A DNA stretch of 64,000 nt from contig NZ_JAPNKC010000001.1 of the NCBI RefSeq assembly GCF_026626705.1, positions 4,154,001 through 4,218,000 of the forward strand, written 5' to 3'. The position numbers and the translations under genes are program-made. The notes under the pieces are model-generated. The model was not told the origin of the DNA. It was given only the letters and a program-made list of their open reading frames with translations, and did no database searches. Each line of letters starts with the position of its first letter. Positions within the stretch are counted from its first letter, which is position 1. This DNA comes from Pyxidicoccus sp. MSG2. Lineage in GTDB: Bacteria > Myxococcota > Myxococcia > Myxococcales > Myxococcaceae. This document shows positions 8,705-16,724 of this stretch, in pieces.

Positions 8705-9688
8705 GTGGCCACCGTGTGGATCTCCCTCCTCGTCGCGCTCACCCTGGCCGCTCCGGCACCTGCCGCGTCCCCGCAGGCGCCCATCACCGTGATGGTCGCT
8801 CCGCCTGACGCCGCGGGCGCCCCGCCCCACGTCATCGAGTTCGCCCAGGAGCACGTGTCCGAGCAACTCAAGTCCCGCGGGCTGAAGGTGGTGCGCATCG
8901 AGGACGTCACCCGGACAATGCCCTCCTCGCGACGCCGCGCCCTGCTGCGCTGCAACCGCACGGAGCCCGCGTGCCTGCGCTCGCTCGGCGCGGCGGGCAA
9001 GGCGGAGGTCGTTCTCGTGGCCGAGCTGGGCCAGTTCGTCAGCGGCTACCGCGCCGGCGCCCGCATGTACAAGGCCACGGACGGCACCCTCATCACCGAG
9101 CACCTCATCCCCGGCGTCAACGAGGACCAGCTCCTCGACGCGCTCACCAAGGCCCTCGATGTGGTGGTGCCCCGCACGCGCACCGCGCTGCGCGGCGCGC
9201 CGTCCATGCCCTCCATGCAGGACGTCCCGCCGCCCGTGGGCACCCGCCCCTCCGAGACGAAGCCCCCGGAGGCGAAGCCCCCGGAGACGCAGCCGACGAC
9301 GCCCCGGGTCCAGACGCCGGAAGTCACTTCCGGGAAGGAGCCCGCGCCGCGCGCCTACCCGCTGCGCCGCTGGGCCTGGCTGCCCGCCGCGGGGGGTGTG
9401 GCGCTGGCCGGCGTGGGGACGCTCTTCTACCTCCAGGCCGGCGACAAGTACGACACGCTGAACCAGGGCGGCACCACGGGGCCCACCGTCGCCGACCCGG
9501 ACGGCGTCGCGGCGGACGGCCGCCGGGCGCAGACGCTCAGCCGCGTGGCCTACGGCCTGGGCGCGGTGGCCCTGGGCGCGAGCGTGGTGATGTTCCTGCT
9601 GCCCGGTGACGGCGACGCGAAGGTGCAGCCCTCGGCCGCGATTGTCCCCGGTGGGGGCATGGTGGGCCTGTCCGGGACGCTGCCGTGA
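8705..9688 (+). CDS. Exported protein with C-terminal membrane segments, unknown function
   Basis: 327 residues from the GTG at 8705 (the GTG at 8714 is equally possible; no ATG is available). The N-terminus is a signal peptide (VWISLLVALTLAAPAPAA). Residues about 35-160 form an alpha/beta domain (VMVAPPDAA, then VEVVLVAELGQFVSGYRAGARMYKATDG), similar in style to the 'caspase-like or TPM-like' front ends of myxobacterial kinase-associated proteins, but I cannot name it. A Pro/Glu/Thr linker with KPPEAKPPET repeats follows, then two hydrophobic segments (WAWLPAAGGVALAGVGTLFYL and VAYGLGAVALGASVVMFLL). Only 14 bases separate it from the lipoprotein gene at 9703, so co-transcription is likely. 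Confidence 0.7.
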   Translation: MATVWISLLVALTLAAPAPAASPQAPITVMVAPPDAAGAPPHVIEFAQEHVSEQLKSRGLKVVRIEDVTRTMPSSRRRALLRCNRTEPACLRSLGAAGKAEVVLVAELGQFVSGYRAGARMYKATDGTLITEHLIPGVNEDQLLDALTKALDVVVPRTRTALRGAPSMPSMQDVPPPVGTRPSETKPPEAKPPETQPTTPRVQTPEVTSGKEPAPRAYPLRRWAWLPAAGGVALAGVGTLFYLQAGDKYDTLNQGGTTGPTVADPDGVAADGRRAQTLSRVAYGLGAVALGASVVMFLLPGDGDAKVQPSAAIVPGGGMVGLSGTLP

Positions 9689-9702
9689 ATTCGAGGAGAC
9701 CC

Positions 9703-11400
9703 ATGCGGAAGACCTGGACGCTCGGCGCTACTGGCGCGGCGCTCGCTGCGATGCTCGCCGCGGGCGGGTGCTACGACTTCGACAAGGCCACGGAGCAGTG
9801 CATCCAGGACGGGCGCTGCGAGCCGGAGGGCGTCACTCCGGACGCCGGTGACGCGGGCGACGCCGGTGACGCGGGCGACGCCGGCTTCGACGCGGGCTGC
9901 ACGCCCGTCCCCGGCGTGGACCTGCCGGACGACGCCTTCGCCGACACCGACTGCGACGGCGTGGACGGCCAGGCCGACGCGGGCCTCTACGTCGACCCGG
10001 CGAACGGAAGCGACCAGGGCGCGGGCACGCGCGCGTCGCCGCTGCGCACGCTGGGACACGCGCTGGACCTGCTGCGTGCGGCGGACGGCGGCGGGGCGAC
10101 GCGGCTGTACCTGGCGGGCGGCGCCTACGACGAGGCCGGACTGGAGCTGGACCTGCCGGTGTCGCTGCATGGCGGCTACGTCCGGGGCACGGGCGACACG
10201 TGGGCGCGCGCGCAGGCCAGCGCCGCGCGGCTGAACGGCGGCAAGGTGGGCCTGACGGTGCGGGGCCTGACGGATGCGGGCATCGTGCTGGAGTACGTGC
10301 ACGTGAGCTCCACGGACGGAGTGCAGCCCGGTGAGCCCTCCATCGCCCTGCGCATGCTGAATGCCTCGGGCGTGGCACTGCGCCACGTCACCCTCGAGGC
10401 CGGCCTGGGCGCCAGCGGCGGCGATGGAGGCTCCGGCACGGCGGGCTCGGGAGGGCGGGAGGGCGGCGGCGGTGCCTCGGCGACGACGACCACCACGGGC
10501 GAGGGCGGGCAGGTGCAGCCGACCCTCTGCGGGTCCAGCGACCGCTCGGGAGGCCCCGGCGGGGATGGCGCGTTCGGCCGCAAGGACGGCAATCCGGGCG
10601 CGATGGGCCAGCCCGACGCGGGTGGAGGCAAGGGCGGCACGGCGGGGACCTTCGGGGCGAACTGCGCGGCAACGCTGCGCTGCAACTGCAACGGCTTCCC
10701 CGGAGACGAGGGTTCGCCGGGCGTCCCGGGCGCGGATGGCCCCTTCGGTCCCCCGGGCGGAGGGCGGGGGGAACTGGACGTGACGGGTGGGACGTGGCGG
10801 CCCAACCAGTCGGGTGGCCCGGGTGACGACGGCCTCCCCGGTGAGGGCGGTGGCGGCGGTGGCAGCGGCGGCACCTGCGTCGGCACCACCCGCACCGTGG
10901 CGGCCAGTGGGGCGGGCGGCGGTGGCGGGGGCGGCGGCTGCGGCGGCACGAGTGGAGGGGGCGGCAGCGGTGGCGGTGCGTCCATCGCGCTGCTGCTCAT
11001 CAACTCGCAGGTGGCGGTGGGCGCGGGTTCGGAGTTGCGCACCCGCGGCGGAGGCCCGGGCGGCGCGGGTGGACCCGGCGGCGCGGGCGGCGGTGGCGGC
11101 AACGGCGGCGGTGGCGGAGACGGCGGTGTGTACGACGTGCAGGAGGTCCCCGTGCTGTACTCCACCACCGGCGGCAAGGGTGGCACCGGCGGCAGGGGTG
11201 GCGACGGCGGCACGGGCGGGCCGGGCGGCGGCGGTGGCGGCGGCCCCTCCGTGGGCGTGTGGTGCGGGCCGCAGGCGCAGGTGACGCAGGAGCAGGGCGG
11301 CGTCACCTACACCCTCGCCAACGGCGGCGCGGGCGGGTTCAGCACCGGCAACCGTGGCACGGAGGGCGAGCGGCGGGAGACGGTGGACTGCACCCCGTAG
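9703..11400 (+). CDS. Very Gly-rich surface lipoprotein
   Basis: 565 residues, with the ATG at 9703 behind GAGGAG. The signal sequence ends in LAAGGC, an acceptable lipobox, so the protein should be lipid-anchored. After Cys come two and a half copies of an 18-bp repeat (9841-9885) encoding Asp-Ala-Gly triplets, then CxPVPGVDLPDDAFADTDCDGVDG, a calcium-loop-like acidic patch often found in myxobacterial surface proteins. Residues 100-250 look like a right-handed parallel beta-helix (YVDPANGSDQGAG, LYLAGGAYDEAG, VVLEYVHVSS), of the DUF1565 type. Residues 250-560 are mostly glycine in collagen-like or silk-like runs. A structural or adhesive role on the cell surface is inferred. Confidence 0.85.
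   Translation: MRKTWTLGATGAALAAMLAAGGCYDFDKATEQCIQDGRCEPEGVTPDAGDAGDAGDAGDAGFDAGCTPVPGVDLPDDAFADTDCDGVDGQADAGLYVDPANGSDQGAGTRASPLRTLGHALDLLRAADGGGATRLYLAGGAYDEAGLELDLPVSLHGGYVRGTGDTWARAQASAARLNGGKVGLTVRGLTDAGIVLEYVHVSSTDGVQPGEPSIALRMLNASGVALRHVTLEAGLGASGGDGGSGTAGSGGREGGGGASATTTTTGEGGQVQPTLCGSSDRSGGPGGDGAFGRKDGNPGAMGQPDAGGGKGGTAGTFGANCAATLRCNCNGFPGDEGSPGVPGADGPFGPPGGGRGELDVTGGTWRPNQSGGPGDDGLPGEGGGGGGSGGTCVGTTRTVAASGAGGGGGGGGCGGTSGGGGSGGGASIALLLINSQVAVGAGSELRTRGGGPGGAGGPGGAGGGGGNGGGGGDGGVYDVQEVPVLYSTTGGKGGTGGRGGDGGTGGPGGGGGGGPSVGVWCGPQAQVTQEQGGVTYTLANGGAGGFSTGNRGTEGERRETVDCTP
9841..9885 (+). repeat. 18-bp tandem repeat encoding Asp-Ala-Gly
   Basis: Two identical copies of GACGCCGGTGACGCGGGC (9841-9858 and 9859-9876) followed by a half copy. 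In-frame expansion or contraction would change the length of the linker just after the lipid anchor. Confidence 0.85.
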
Positions 11401-11536
11401 GTCACCGTGTGTTGTCCGACGTTGGGGGGGCATGTCAGGGCGACTCGGCGTGCGGTGCTTGACCGCCTGCTGGGTCGCCGGTCCCGGCACATCGCGTCAC
11501 GGGTTTCGACCTGCTACGCTACTTCCCCTGGTTGAG

Positions 11537-13546
11537 ATGGCATCCGAGCTGATCTGCGAGACCTGCGGTCTTTCCGTTCCTCCCGACACCGCCGTGTGCC
11601 CGCGCGACGGGACGGTGGTGCTGACGTCGTTCCATCTTCCCACGCCGGCCCCCGTGCTGGAGGAGCCCAAGGTCGTGGTGCACGCGGCGGACGCCCGGTC
11701 CATGGACACCGGCCACAGAGACCCGCTCGTCGGCCTGCGGCTGGGTGAGTACGAGCTGCGCACCCGCGTGGGCGTGGGTGGCATGGGCCTGGTGTACGAG
11801 GGCATCCAGCCGCTCATCGGCAAACGAGTGGCGGTGAAGGTGCTGCGCCCGGAACTGGCCCACTCCACCGAACAGGTGGAGCGACTGCTGGCGGAGGCCC
11901 GCGCGGTCAACGCCATCCGCCACCGCGGCATCATCGACATCTTCGGCTTCGGGCAGGTGCCGGACGGGCGGCAGTACATCGTCATGGAGTTCCTGGACGG
12001 CCAGGCGCTCGACGCGGTGCTGGCGGAGAAGAACCGGCTGCCGGTGCAGGAGGCCCTGTCCATCCTCGACGAGGTGCTCGCCGCGCTGGCGGCCGCGCAC
12101 GGCGCGGGCGTGGTGCACCGGGACCTCAAGCCCAGCAACATCTTCCTCGTGCGCCAGCCGGACGGCTCGCGCTACGTGAAGGTGCTGGACTTCGGCCTCG
12201 CCAAGCGCGCGCAGACGCCCACCGGCCGCAGCGCGCAGACGCGCACGGACATGGTGGTGGGCACGCCGGAGTACATGGCGCCGGAACAGGCCCGGGGCCA
12301 GGAGGTGGGTCCGATGACCGACCTCTACGCGCTGGGTGTCGTCACCTTCGAGATGGTGACGGGCCGGCTGCCCTTCATCGGCACCTCGCCGGTGGACCTG
12401 CTGATGAAGCACGTGGAGGCGCGCCCGCCACGGCCCTCGGAGTTCGTCTCCGACCTGCCGCCCGCGCTGGACGCCTTCATCCTGCAGATGCTCACGAAGG
12501 ACCCGGAGACGCGTCCCGGCTCGGCGGACGCGCTGCGCCAGCAGCTCCACAAGCTGCGCCGCACGCTGCGGTCCTCCACGCGCTCCAACCCCAGCGCGCT
12601 CGCCCCCGTCGAGAAGCCGAAGTCGAAGGACGACGTGGACTCGCGCCGGCCCACCACTCCCGTGCCCGTGCCGCCGGAGCTGAACGCGGAGCTGTCGTCG
12701 CAGGAGCTGCGCGCCGCTGGGGTGTCCCCGCCGGGCCGCCGTCGCATGGTGCCCATGGCCGCGGCCATCGGCGCCGCCGTGGTGCTGCTGGGCGGAGCCG
12801 TGGCCCTCATCAACCGTGACTCGGGAGACAGCCCGACGCCCGCGCCGGTGGCCGGCACGGGCGCCGCGAGCGGCACCCCCGCGAGCGCCGCGGCCGGCGC
12901 CATCGCCAACACCGCAGCTGGTGCCGCGAGCGGGCCTGGCGCCATCGCCAACACCGCAGCTGGCGCCGCGAGCGGGCCTGACGCCCTCGCGAACGCCGCG
13001 CCCGATGTCGCGAATGGCTCGGGCGCGGCAACTGGCACCAACGCCGCACCCGGTGCCGCGAACGGCGCGGTCGCGACAGCTGGCGCCATCGCGCCCGGTG
13101 GTGCGAGCGACTCGAGCGCCACCACCGCGAAGCAGGCAGCCCCGACGACGGAAGTGACTGGAAGCGCGACGTCGTCGGGAGCCCGGGGAGAGGCGCTCGC
13201 GGCGCGTACCACTCCGTCCTCGGCCGTGGCCCGGGCCGAAACGCAGGCGTCCCACAGGGGGGGTCGCGACAGGGCTAACAAGACCACGCGGGACTCGACG
13301 GCCCGGGAGCCGCGCGCACTTTCGGAGGACGCGCTCGACCAGGATCCGCTGCAGCGGCGCATCAAGTGGCTGGAGAGCAAGATTTCCGACCGCTCGGTCG
13401 CCGGAGAGCTCGAGGACGCCAAGGCGAAGGTGGCGTACAACATGCTGGACCGGTACCGCGCGGACGCCCGCTCGGCGAACAACGCCCAGCGGAAGGAGAT
13501 CTCCGAAGGGCTCGATTACCTGGAGCGCACCTACCTCAAGCACTGA
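11537..13546 (+). CDS. Membrane-anchored Hanks-type Ser/Thr protein kinase
   Basis: 669 residues. The first 25 residues hold a CxxC...CPRDG half zinc ribbon. The kinase domain spans about 70-340: glycine loop GVGGMGLVYEG, Lys101 (VAVKVL), catalytic loop HRDLKPSN (Asp196), DFG (Asp218) and APE. All catalytic residues are present, so it should be active. A hydrophobic segment (404-425) is followed by an extracytoplasmic Ala-rich region containing a duplicated 14-residue unit, then a basic stretch and a helical C-terminus (LESKISDRSVAGELEDAKAKVAY) that may dimerise. The ATG at 11537 is chosen because the zinc-ribbon start is usual in myxobacterial kinases; the open frame extends upstream without meaningful sequence. 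Confidence 0.92.
   Translation: MASELICETCGLSVPPDTAVCPRDGTVVLTSFHLPTPAPVLEEPKVVVHAADARSMDTGHRDPLVGLRLGEYELRTRVGVGGMGLVYEGIQPLIGKRVAVKVLRPELAHSTEQVERLLAEARAVNAIRHRGIIDIFGFGQVPDGRQYIVMEFLDGQALDAVLAEKNRLPVQEALSILDEVLAALAAAHGAGVVHRDLKPSNIFLVRQPDGSRYVKVLDFGLAKRAQTPTGRSAQTRTDMVVGTPEYMAPEQARGQEVGPMTDLYALGVVTFEMVTGRLPFIGTSPVDLLMKHVEARPPRPSEFVSDLPPALDAFILQMLTKDPETRPGSADALRQQLHKLRRTLRSSTRSNPSALAPVEKPKSKDDVDSRRPTTPVPVPPELNAELSSQELRAAGVSPPGRRRMVPMAAAIGAAVVLLGGAVALINRDSGDSPTPAPVAGTGAASGTPASAAAGAIANTAAGAASGPGAIANTAAGAASGPDALANAAPDVANGSGAATGTNAAPGAANGAVATAGAIAPGGASDSSATTAKQAAPTTEVTGSATSSGARGEALAARTTPSSAVARAETQASHRGGRDRANKTTRDSTAREPRALSEDALDQDPLQRRIKWLESKISDRSVAGELEDAKAKVAYNMLDRYRADARSANNAQRKEISEGLDYLERTYLKH
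12896..12979 (+). repeat. 42-bp tandem duplication in the kinase's external region
   Basis: Two near-identical 42-bp units (12896-12937 and 12938-12979), each encoding GAIANTAAGAASGP. Further degenerate copies follow to about 13100. The unit length is a multiple of three, so copy-number change keeps the frame. Confidence 0.85.
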
Positions 13547-13573
13547 GCGGTGCAGGCCCGCTGCTCACCCTGC

Positions 13574-14350
13574 TCACAGGGAGCGGGTGCAGAACACGGG
13601 CTGGGCCATGGCGTTGCGCGCCCGGTCCTCGCTCACCAGCTTCCAGCCGGCCAGGTCCTCCAGCAGCATGTTGCGGTTCTGCCGGATGACCGTCGGGTTC
13701 TTGCAGACCTTGAGGTCGCCGTAATAGCCGAACGGCGGCAGCGCGAGCTGCAGCTCCGCCAGCTCCGCGAGCTGCAGCTCCCCCATGTCACGCCCGAAGA
13801 GCGACCAGGACGCGTCCTCCACGCCGACGATGCCGCGCTCGAAGTAGATGATGGCCAGGTCGTACGCGATGAGCTGGTCCTTCTGCATGAAGGAGTGCAG
13901 CCGGTGCGCGGCCACCGACTGCTGCAGCGGCCCCTGGATGTTGAGCGCACTGGCGATGCGCATGGCGAGGATGCGCTCGCACCCACCGTCCCCCGGCGGT
14001 GCCCCGCCCGTCGTCACGCCCGTGAAGAGGCGCCAGGCCCACGCGGGCCCGTCCTCGCGCGGCGTCTGGAAGTACCGCGGGCAGCCCATGTGGCGGATGT
14101 AGAGCGCCACCAAATCCTTGGGCAGCCGCGAGAAGTCCGGGGGCCCGAAGGTGATGGGCCGCGGGTTCTTCTCGTACTGGCCCGCGCGGAGGCTCATCCG
14201 CTCGCCTTCGATGCTGTGCTTGAGCTGCTTCTGGACGTCGAACTCGCTCTCCAACGGCGGCAGCTTGCTCGCCGTATAGAGATACGTCAGCGGAATGACC
14301 ACGCCGGCCAGGCCCAGAAGGAACAGCACTATCCAGAAAAGACTCTTCAC
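13574..14350 (-). CDS. GT51-like single-domain membrane protein, apparently lacking catalytic motifs
   Basis: 258 residues: an N-terminal membrane anchor (FWIVLFLLGLAGVVIPLTYLY) then one domain. The second half follows the peptidoglycan glycosyltransferase (GT51) pattern well: KDQLIAYDLAIIYFERGIVGVEDASWSLFG, then LQLAELAELQLALPP and NPTVIRQNRNMLLEDL match the family's ExxLNxxYFGxGxxGIExAAxxYFG and LxxAExAxLAxLPQ motifs. The first half does not: the EDxxFxxHxG motif with the catalytic Glu and the QGGSTITQQ motif are absent, replaced around LYIRHMGCPRYF and GDGGCERILAMRI. It is therefore probably not an active glycosyltransferase, possibly a partner or regulator of one. It is convergent with the kinase at 11537-13546. 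Confidence 0.75.
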   Translation of the reverse strand: MKSLFWIVLFLLGLAGVVIPLTYLYTASKLPPLESEFDVQKQLKHSIEGERMSLRAGQYEKNPRPITFGPPDFSRLPKDLVALYIRHMGCPRYFQTPREDGPAWAWRLFTGVTTGGAPPGDGGCERILAMRIASALNIQGPLQQSVAAHRLHSFMQKDQLIAYDLAIIYFERGIVGVEDASWSLFGRDMGELQLAELAELQLALPPFGYYGDLKVCKNPTVIRQNRNMLLEDLAGWKLVSEDRARNAMAQPVFCTRSL

Positions 14351-14409
14351 AGCCCCAGGTTACCAGGGGACGCACTCACCCGGCGCAACGGGTTAAAACC
14401 GAGCCCACC

Positions 14410-15102
14410 ATGCCTGACTGGCACCCGGCCACCGTCTCCGACACCTCGCCCGCCGCTGATGGCCTCACCGACCTCGTGCTCGACATCCAGGGGACACCCC
14501 TGGTGGGTACCCACGCGCACCCCGGGCAGTACGTCCGCCTGCGCCTGACCGGGCAGGAAGAGGGCATCTTTGCCATCGCCTCCCCGCCCGACCCCCGGGG
14601 GACGCGGTGGGAGTTCCTCCTCAAGGACGGCAGCCCGCTACCCGACGCCCTCATCCGCCTGCGGCCCGGCGCCCGGGTGGACGTGACACCGCCCGAGGGC
14701 AAGGGCTTCCCCCTGGAGCGCGCCCGGGGGCATGACCTGCTCCTCTTCGCCACCGGCTCCGGCATCTCCGCCATCCGCTCCGTCATCCGCAGCATCCACC
14801 GTGAACGAGGCGCCTACGGCCGCGTGACGCTCTACTTCGGCGCGCGCACGCCGAGCGCCTTCGCGTACTCGGATGAGCTGCACGAGTGGGAGGCCGGCGG
14901 CGTCCGCGTGGTGCGCACCGTCAGCCAGCCCGGCGCCAGCGGGTGGCAGGGCCTCACCGGCTACGTGCAGGCGCACCTGGGCGAGGAGCCCCCGCGGGAC
15001 GTGGTGGCCTTCCTCTGCGGCCAGACGGAGATGGTGCAGGGCGTGAAGGCCACGCTCCAGGCGCGCGGCGTGCCGAAGAGCGCCATCTACCTCAACTACT
15101 GA
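14410..15102 (+). CDS. Ferredoxin reductase-type FAD/NAD(P)-binding protein
   Basis: 230 residues. The N-terminal barrel holds a flavin-binding RxxS-type pattern (AHPGQYVRLRL, then IFAIASPP), and the C-terminal half has a nucleotide-binding start (LLLFATGSGISAIRSVIRS) and the family's terminal CGQTEMVQGVKATL motif. Enzymes of this family pass electrons between NAD(P)H, FAD and a partner. No iron-sulfur domain is attached (too short, no Cys cluster), so the partner is separate and unidentified. The stop overlaps the stop of the convergent lipoprotein gene at 15096 by seven bases. Confidence 0.85.
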   Translation: MPDWHPATVSDTSPAADGLTDLVLDIQGTPLVGTHAHPGQYVRLRLTGQEEGIFAIASPPDPRGTRWEFLLKDGSPLPDALIRLRPGARVDVTPPEGKGFPLERARGHDLLLFATGSGISAIRSVIRSIHRERGAYGRVTLYFGARTPSAFAYSDELHEWEAGGVRVVRTVSQPGASGWQGLTGYVQAHLGEEPPRDVVAFLCGQTEMVQGVKATLQARGVPKSAIYLNY

Positions 15103-16724
15103 GGCGGGGCGGCGGCGCCCTCGATGGAGGGCTCCGCGTAGCGCACGCCGAGCAGCACCGCGGCCGGGTCGCTGTCCCCGCTGCTGCTGGCCACCTGCGG
15201 CGTCCACGCGGCCACGCCCACCTGGCGCCCGTCCGCGCTGAAGCGCACCCGGCGCACGGACCAGTCGAACACGTGCTCGGCCCGCGCGGCGTCGGCGCCC
15301 TCCGTGAAGAGGTACACCTTCTTGTCCCAGCCACCCGTGGCCAGCGAGCGCCCATCCGGGGAGATGGCCGCGGAGGACACCACGCCCCGGTGCAGCGGCC
15401 ACTTGTGCAGCACCTGCCCCGACTGCGCATCCACCAGCGCGCCCGTGTTGAAGGGCCCCTGCGGCTCCTCCACGTGCTTGCGCTCGCGCTCGTACACGGT
15501 GCGGTTGCGCTCGGGGAGCTGCTCCGAGAGGCCCACGCCCAGCCGCTGCCCGCGCGCGTCCACGGTGACGTCACTCACGTAGGCCGGGAAGGTGAAGTCC
15601 GAGCGCGTCGACAGCACCAGCGCTTCCACCGGGCGCGTGGGCTCCACCGGCGCGCCGCCCTTCAGCGTGAGGACGGCCTCCTGCGTGACTTCGTCGAAGG
15701 CCACGTCCACGCGGTCCGTGAAGGTGCTGCCCAGCACGCCCTGGCTGCCCTGGGGCACGCACGAGTCGCACACCGCCACGTCCATGCCCTCCAGCAGGAG
15801 CGACTTGAAGCGCAGGGACTGGTTGCGCGCCAGCCGCGCCGCGGTGGTGCCCAGCGCGCCGGGGAGGTTGAGCGTCTCCTTGAGGAAGGCCACGTCGATG
15901 CCCGCCGCGGTGGCCGCCGCGCTGGTGAGGATGAGCGCCGGCGCGCGCGCGTCCAGCGACAGGGACACCGGTGCCTTGTCATTCACCGTCGCACCCAGCA
16001 CCGCGGAGCCGCCGCGCCGCTCGAAGTGCACGCGCGCCACGCCCGGCTTCAGCGCCTCCACGCCCGTGCGCCACGCGCGCAGGTGCTTGTCCCAGCCACC
16101 CGAGTACAGCGTCCCGTCCGGCGCGAAGGCCAGCGCGCTCACCACGCCCACGTGGCCGCGCTCCTCGGAGGCGTACTCCAACCCCGGCACCGCCAGCACC
16201 GTCAGCAGCCCCTTGAGGCTGCCCACCACCAACCACTTCCCGTCCGGGTGGAAGGCCACCGCGCCCAGCGGCTCCTCGGTGCGGCGCTCACCGCGCAGCG
16301 CACCGGTGGCCGCGTCGAACAGGCGCACCACCCCGTCCTTCCCCGCCGTGGCCACGAGCGCTCCGTCCGGAGAGAAGGCCACGCCCTCCACGTCGAACTC
16401 GTACGGATTGATTTGGGGATCCGCGAGCAGCTTCGGCGGAGGCCCCAGGGACCAGAGGGACAGGAAGTAGAACTTGGAGCCCAGCCGCGTGTACGCCACG
16501 CGCCCGCCCCGGGGCGAGAAGGCCAGGCCCCAGATGAAGTCCTGCCGGTTGAGGACGGCGTCCACCTCCCACCCCACCACGCTCCCGGAGAGGTAGCCGC
16601 CCGGCGTCGCCGTCAGCCGCGCCTCCACGTCCGGCGCCAGCGTCGGCGGCGCATGCACGCAGCCCGCCCCCGCCGCCAGCCACCCGAAGGCCAGCAGCGC
16701 CACCGCCCTCCGGCCCGGCCTCAT
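15096..16724 (-). CDS. WD40-repeat lipoprotein with an inserted retropepsin-like domain
   Basis: 542 residues. The signal sequence ends GWLAAGAGC, a lipobox. Repeats with cores such as VEGVAFSPDGALVATAGKDGVVRLFD, VSALAFAPDGTLYSGGWDKHLRAW and SSAAISPDGRSLATGGWDKKVYLF form a WD40 propeller at both ends. Between them, residues about 245-365 look like a bacterial retropepsin-type aspartic protease fold (VSLSLDARAPALILTSAAATAAG, later GVLGSTFTDRVDVAFDE), but the catalytic Asp-Thr-Gly is Asp-Ala-Arg, so activity is doubtful. Two Cys (CDSC) lie in that insert. Its ATG overlaps the stop of the upstream LpoA-like gene by four bases, so the two are one operon. Confidence 0.8.
   Translation of the reverse strand: MRPGRRAVALLAFGWLAAGAGCVHAPPTLAPDVEARLTATPGGYLSGSVVGWEVDAVLNRQDFIWGLAFSPRGGRVAYTRLGSKFYFLSLWSLGPPPKLLADPQINPYEFDVEGVAFSPDGALVATAGKDGVVRLFDAATGALRGERRTEEPLGAVAFHPDGKWLVVGSLKGLLTVLAVPGLEYASEERGHVGVVSALAFAPDGTLYSGGWDKHLRAWRTGVEALKPGVARVHFERRGGSAVLGATVNDKAPVSLSLDARAPALILTSAAATAAGIDVAFLKETLNLPGALGTTAARLARNQSLRFKSLLLEGMDVAVCDSCVPQGSQGVLGSTFTDRVDVAFDEVTQEAVLTLKGGAPVEPTRPVEALVLSTRSDFTFPAYVSDVTVDARGQRLGVGLSEQLPERNRTVYERERKHVEEPQGPFNTGALVDAQSGQVLHKWPLHRGVVSSAAISPDGRSLATGGWDKKVYLFTEGADAARAEHVFDWSVRRVRFSADGRQVGVAAWTPQVASSSGDSDPAAVLLGVRYAEPSIEGAAAPPQ

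Noticed and set aside
10176..11306. Pro-rich 376-codon open frame on the minus strand
   Set aside because: It is the complement of the Gly-rich lipoprotein coding region (GGC read as GCC/CCC); no start signal or domain.
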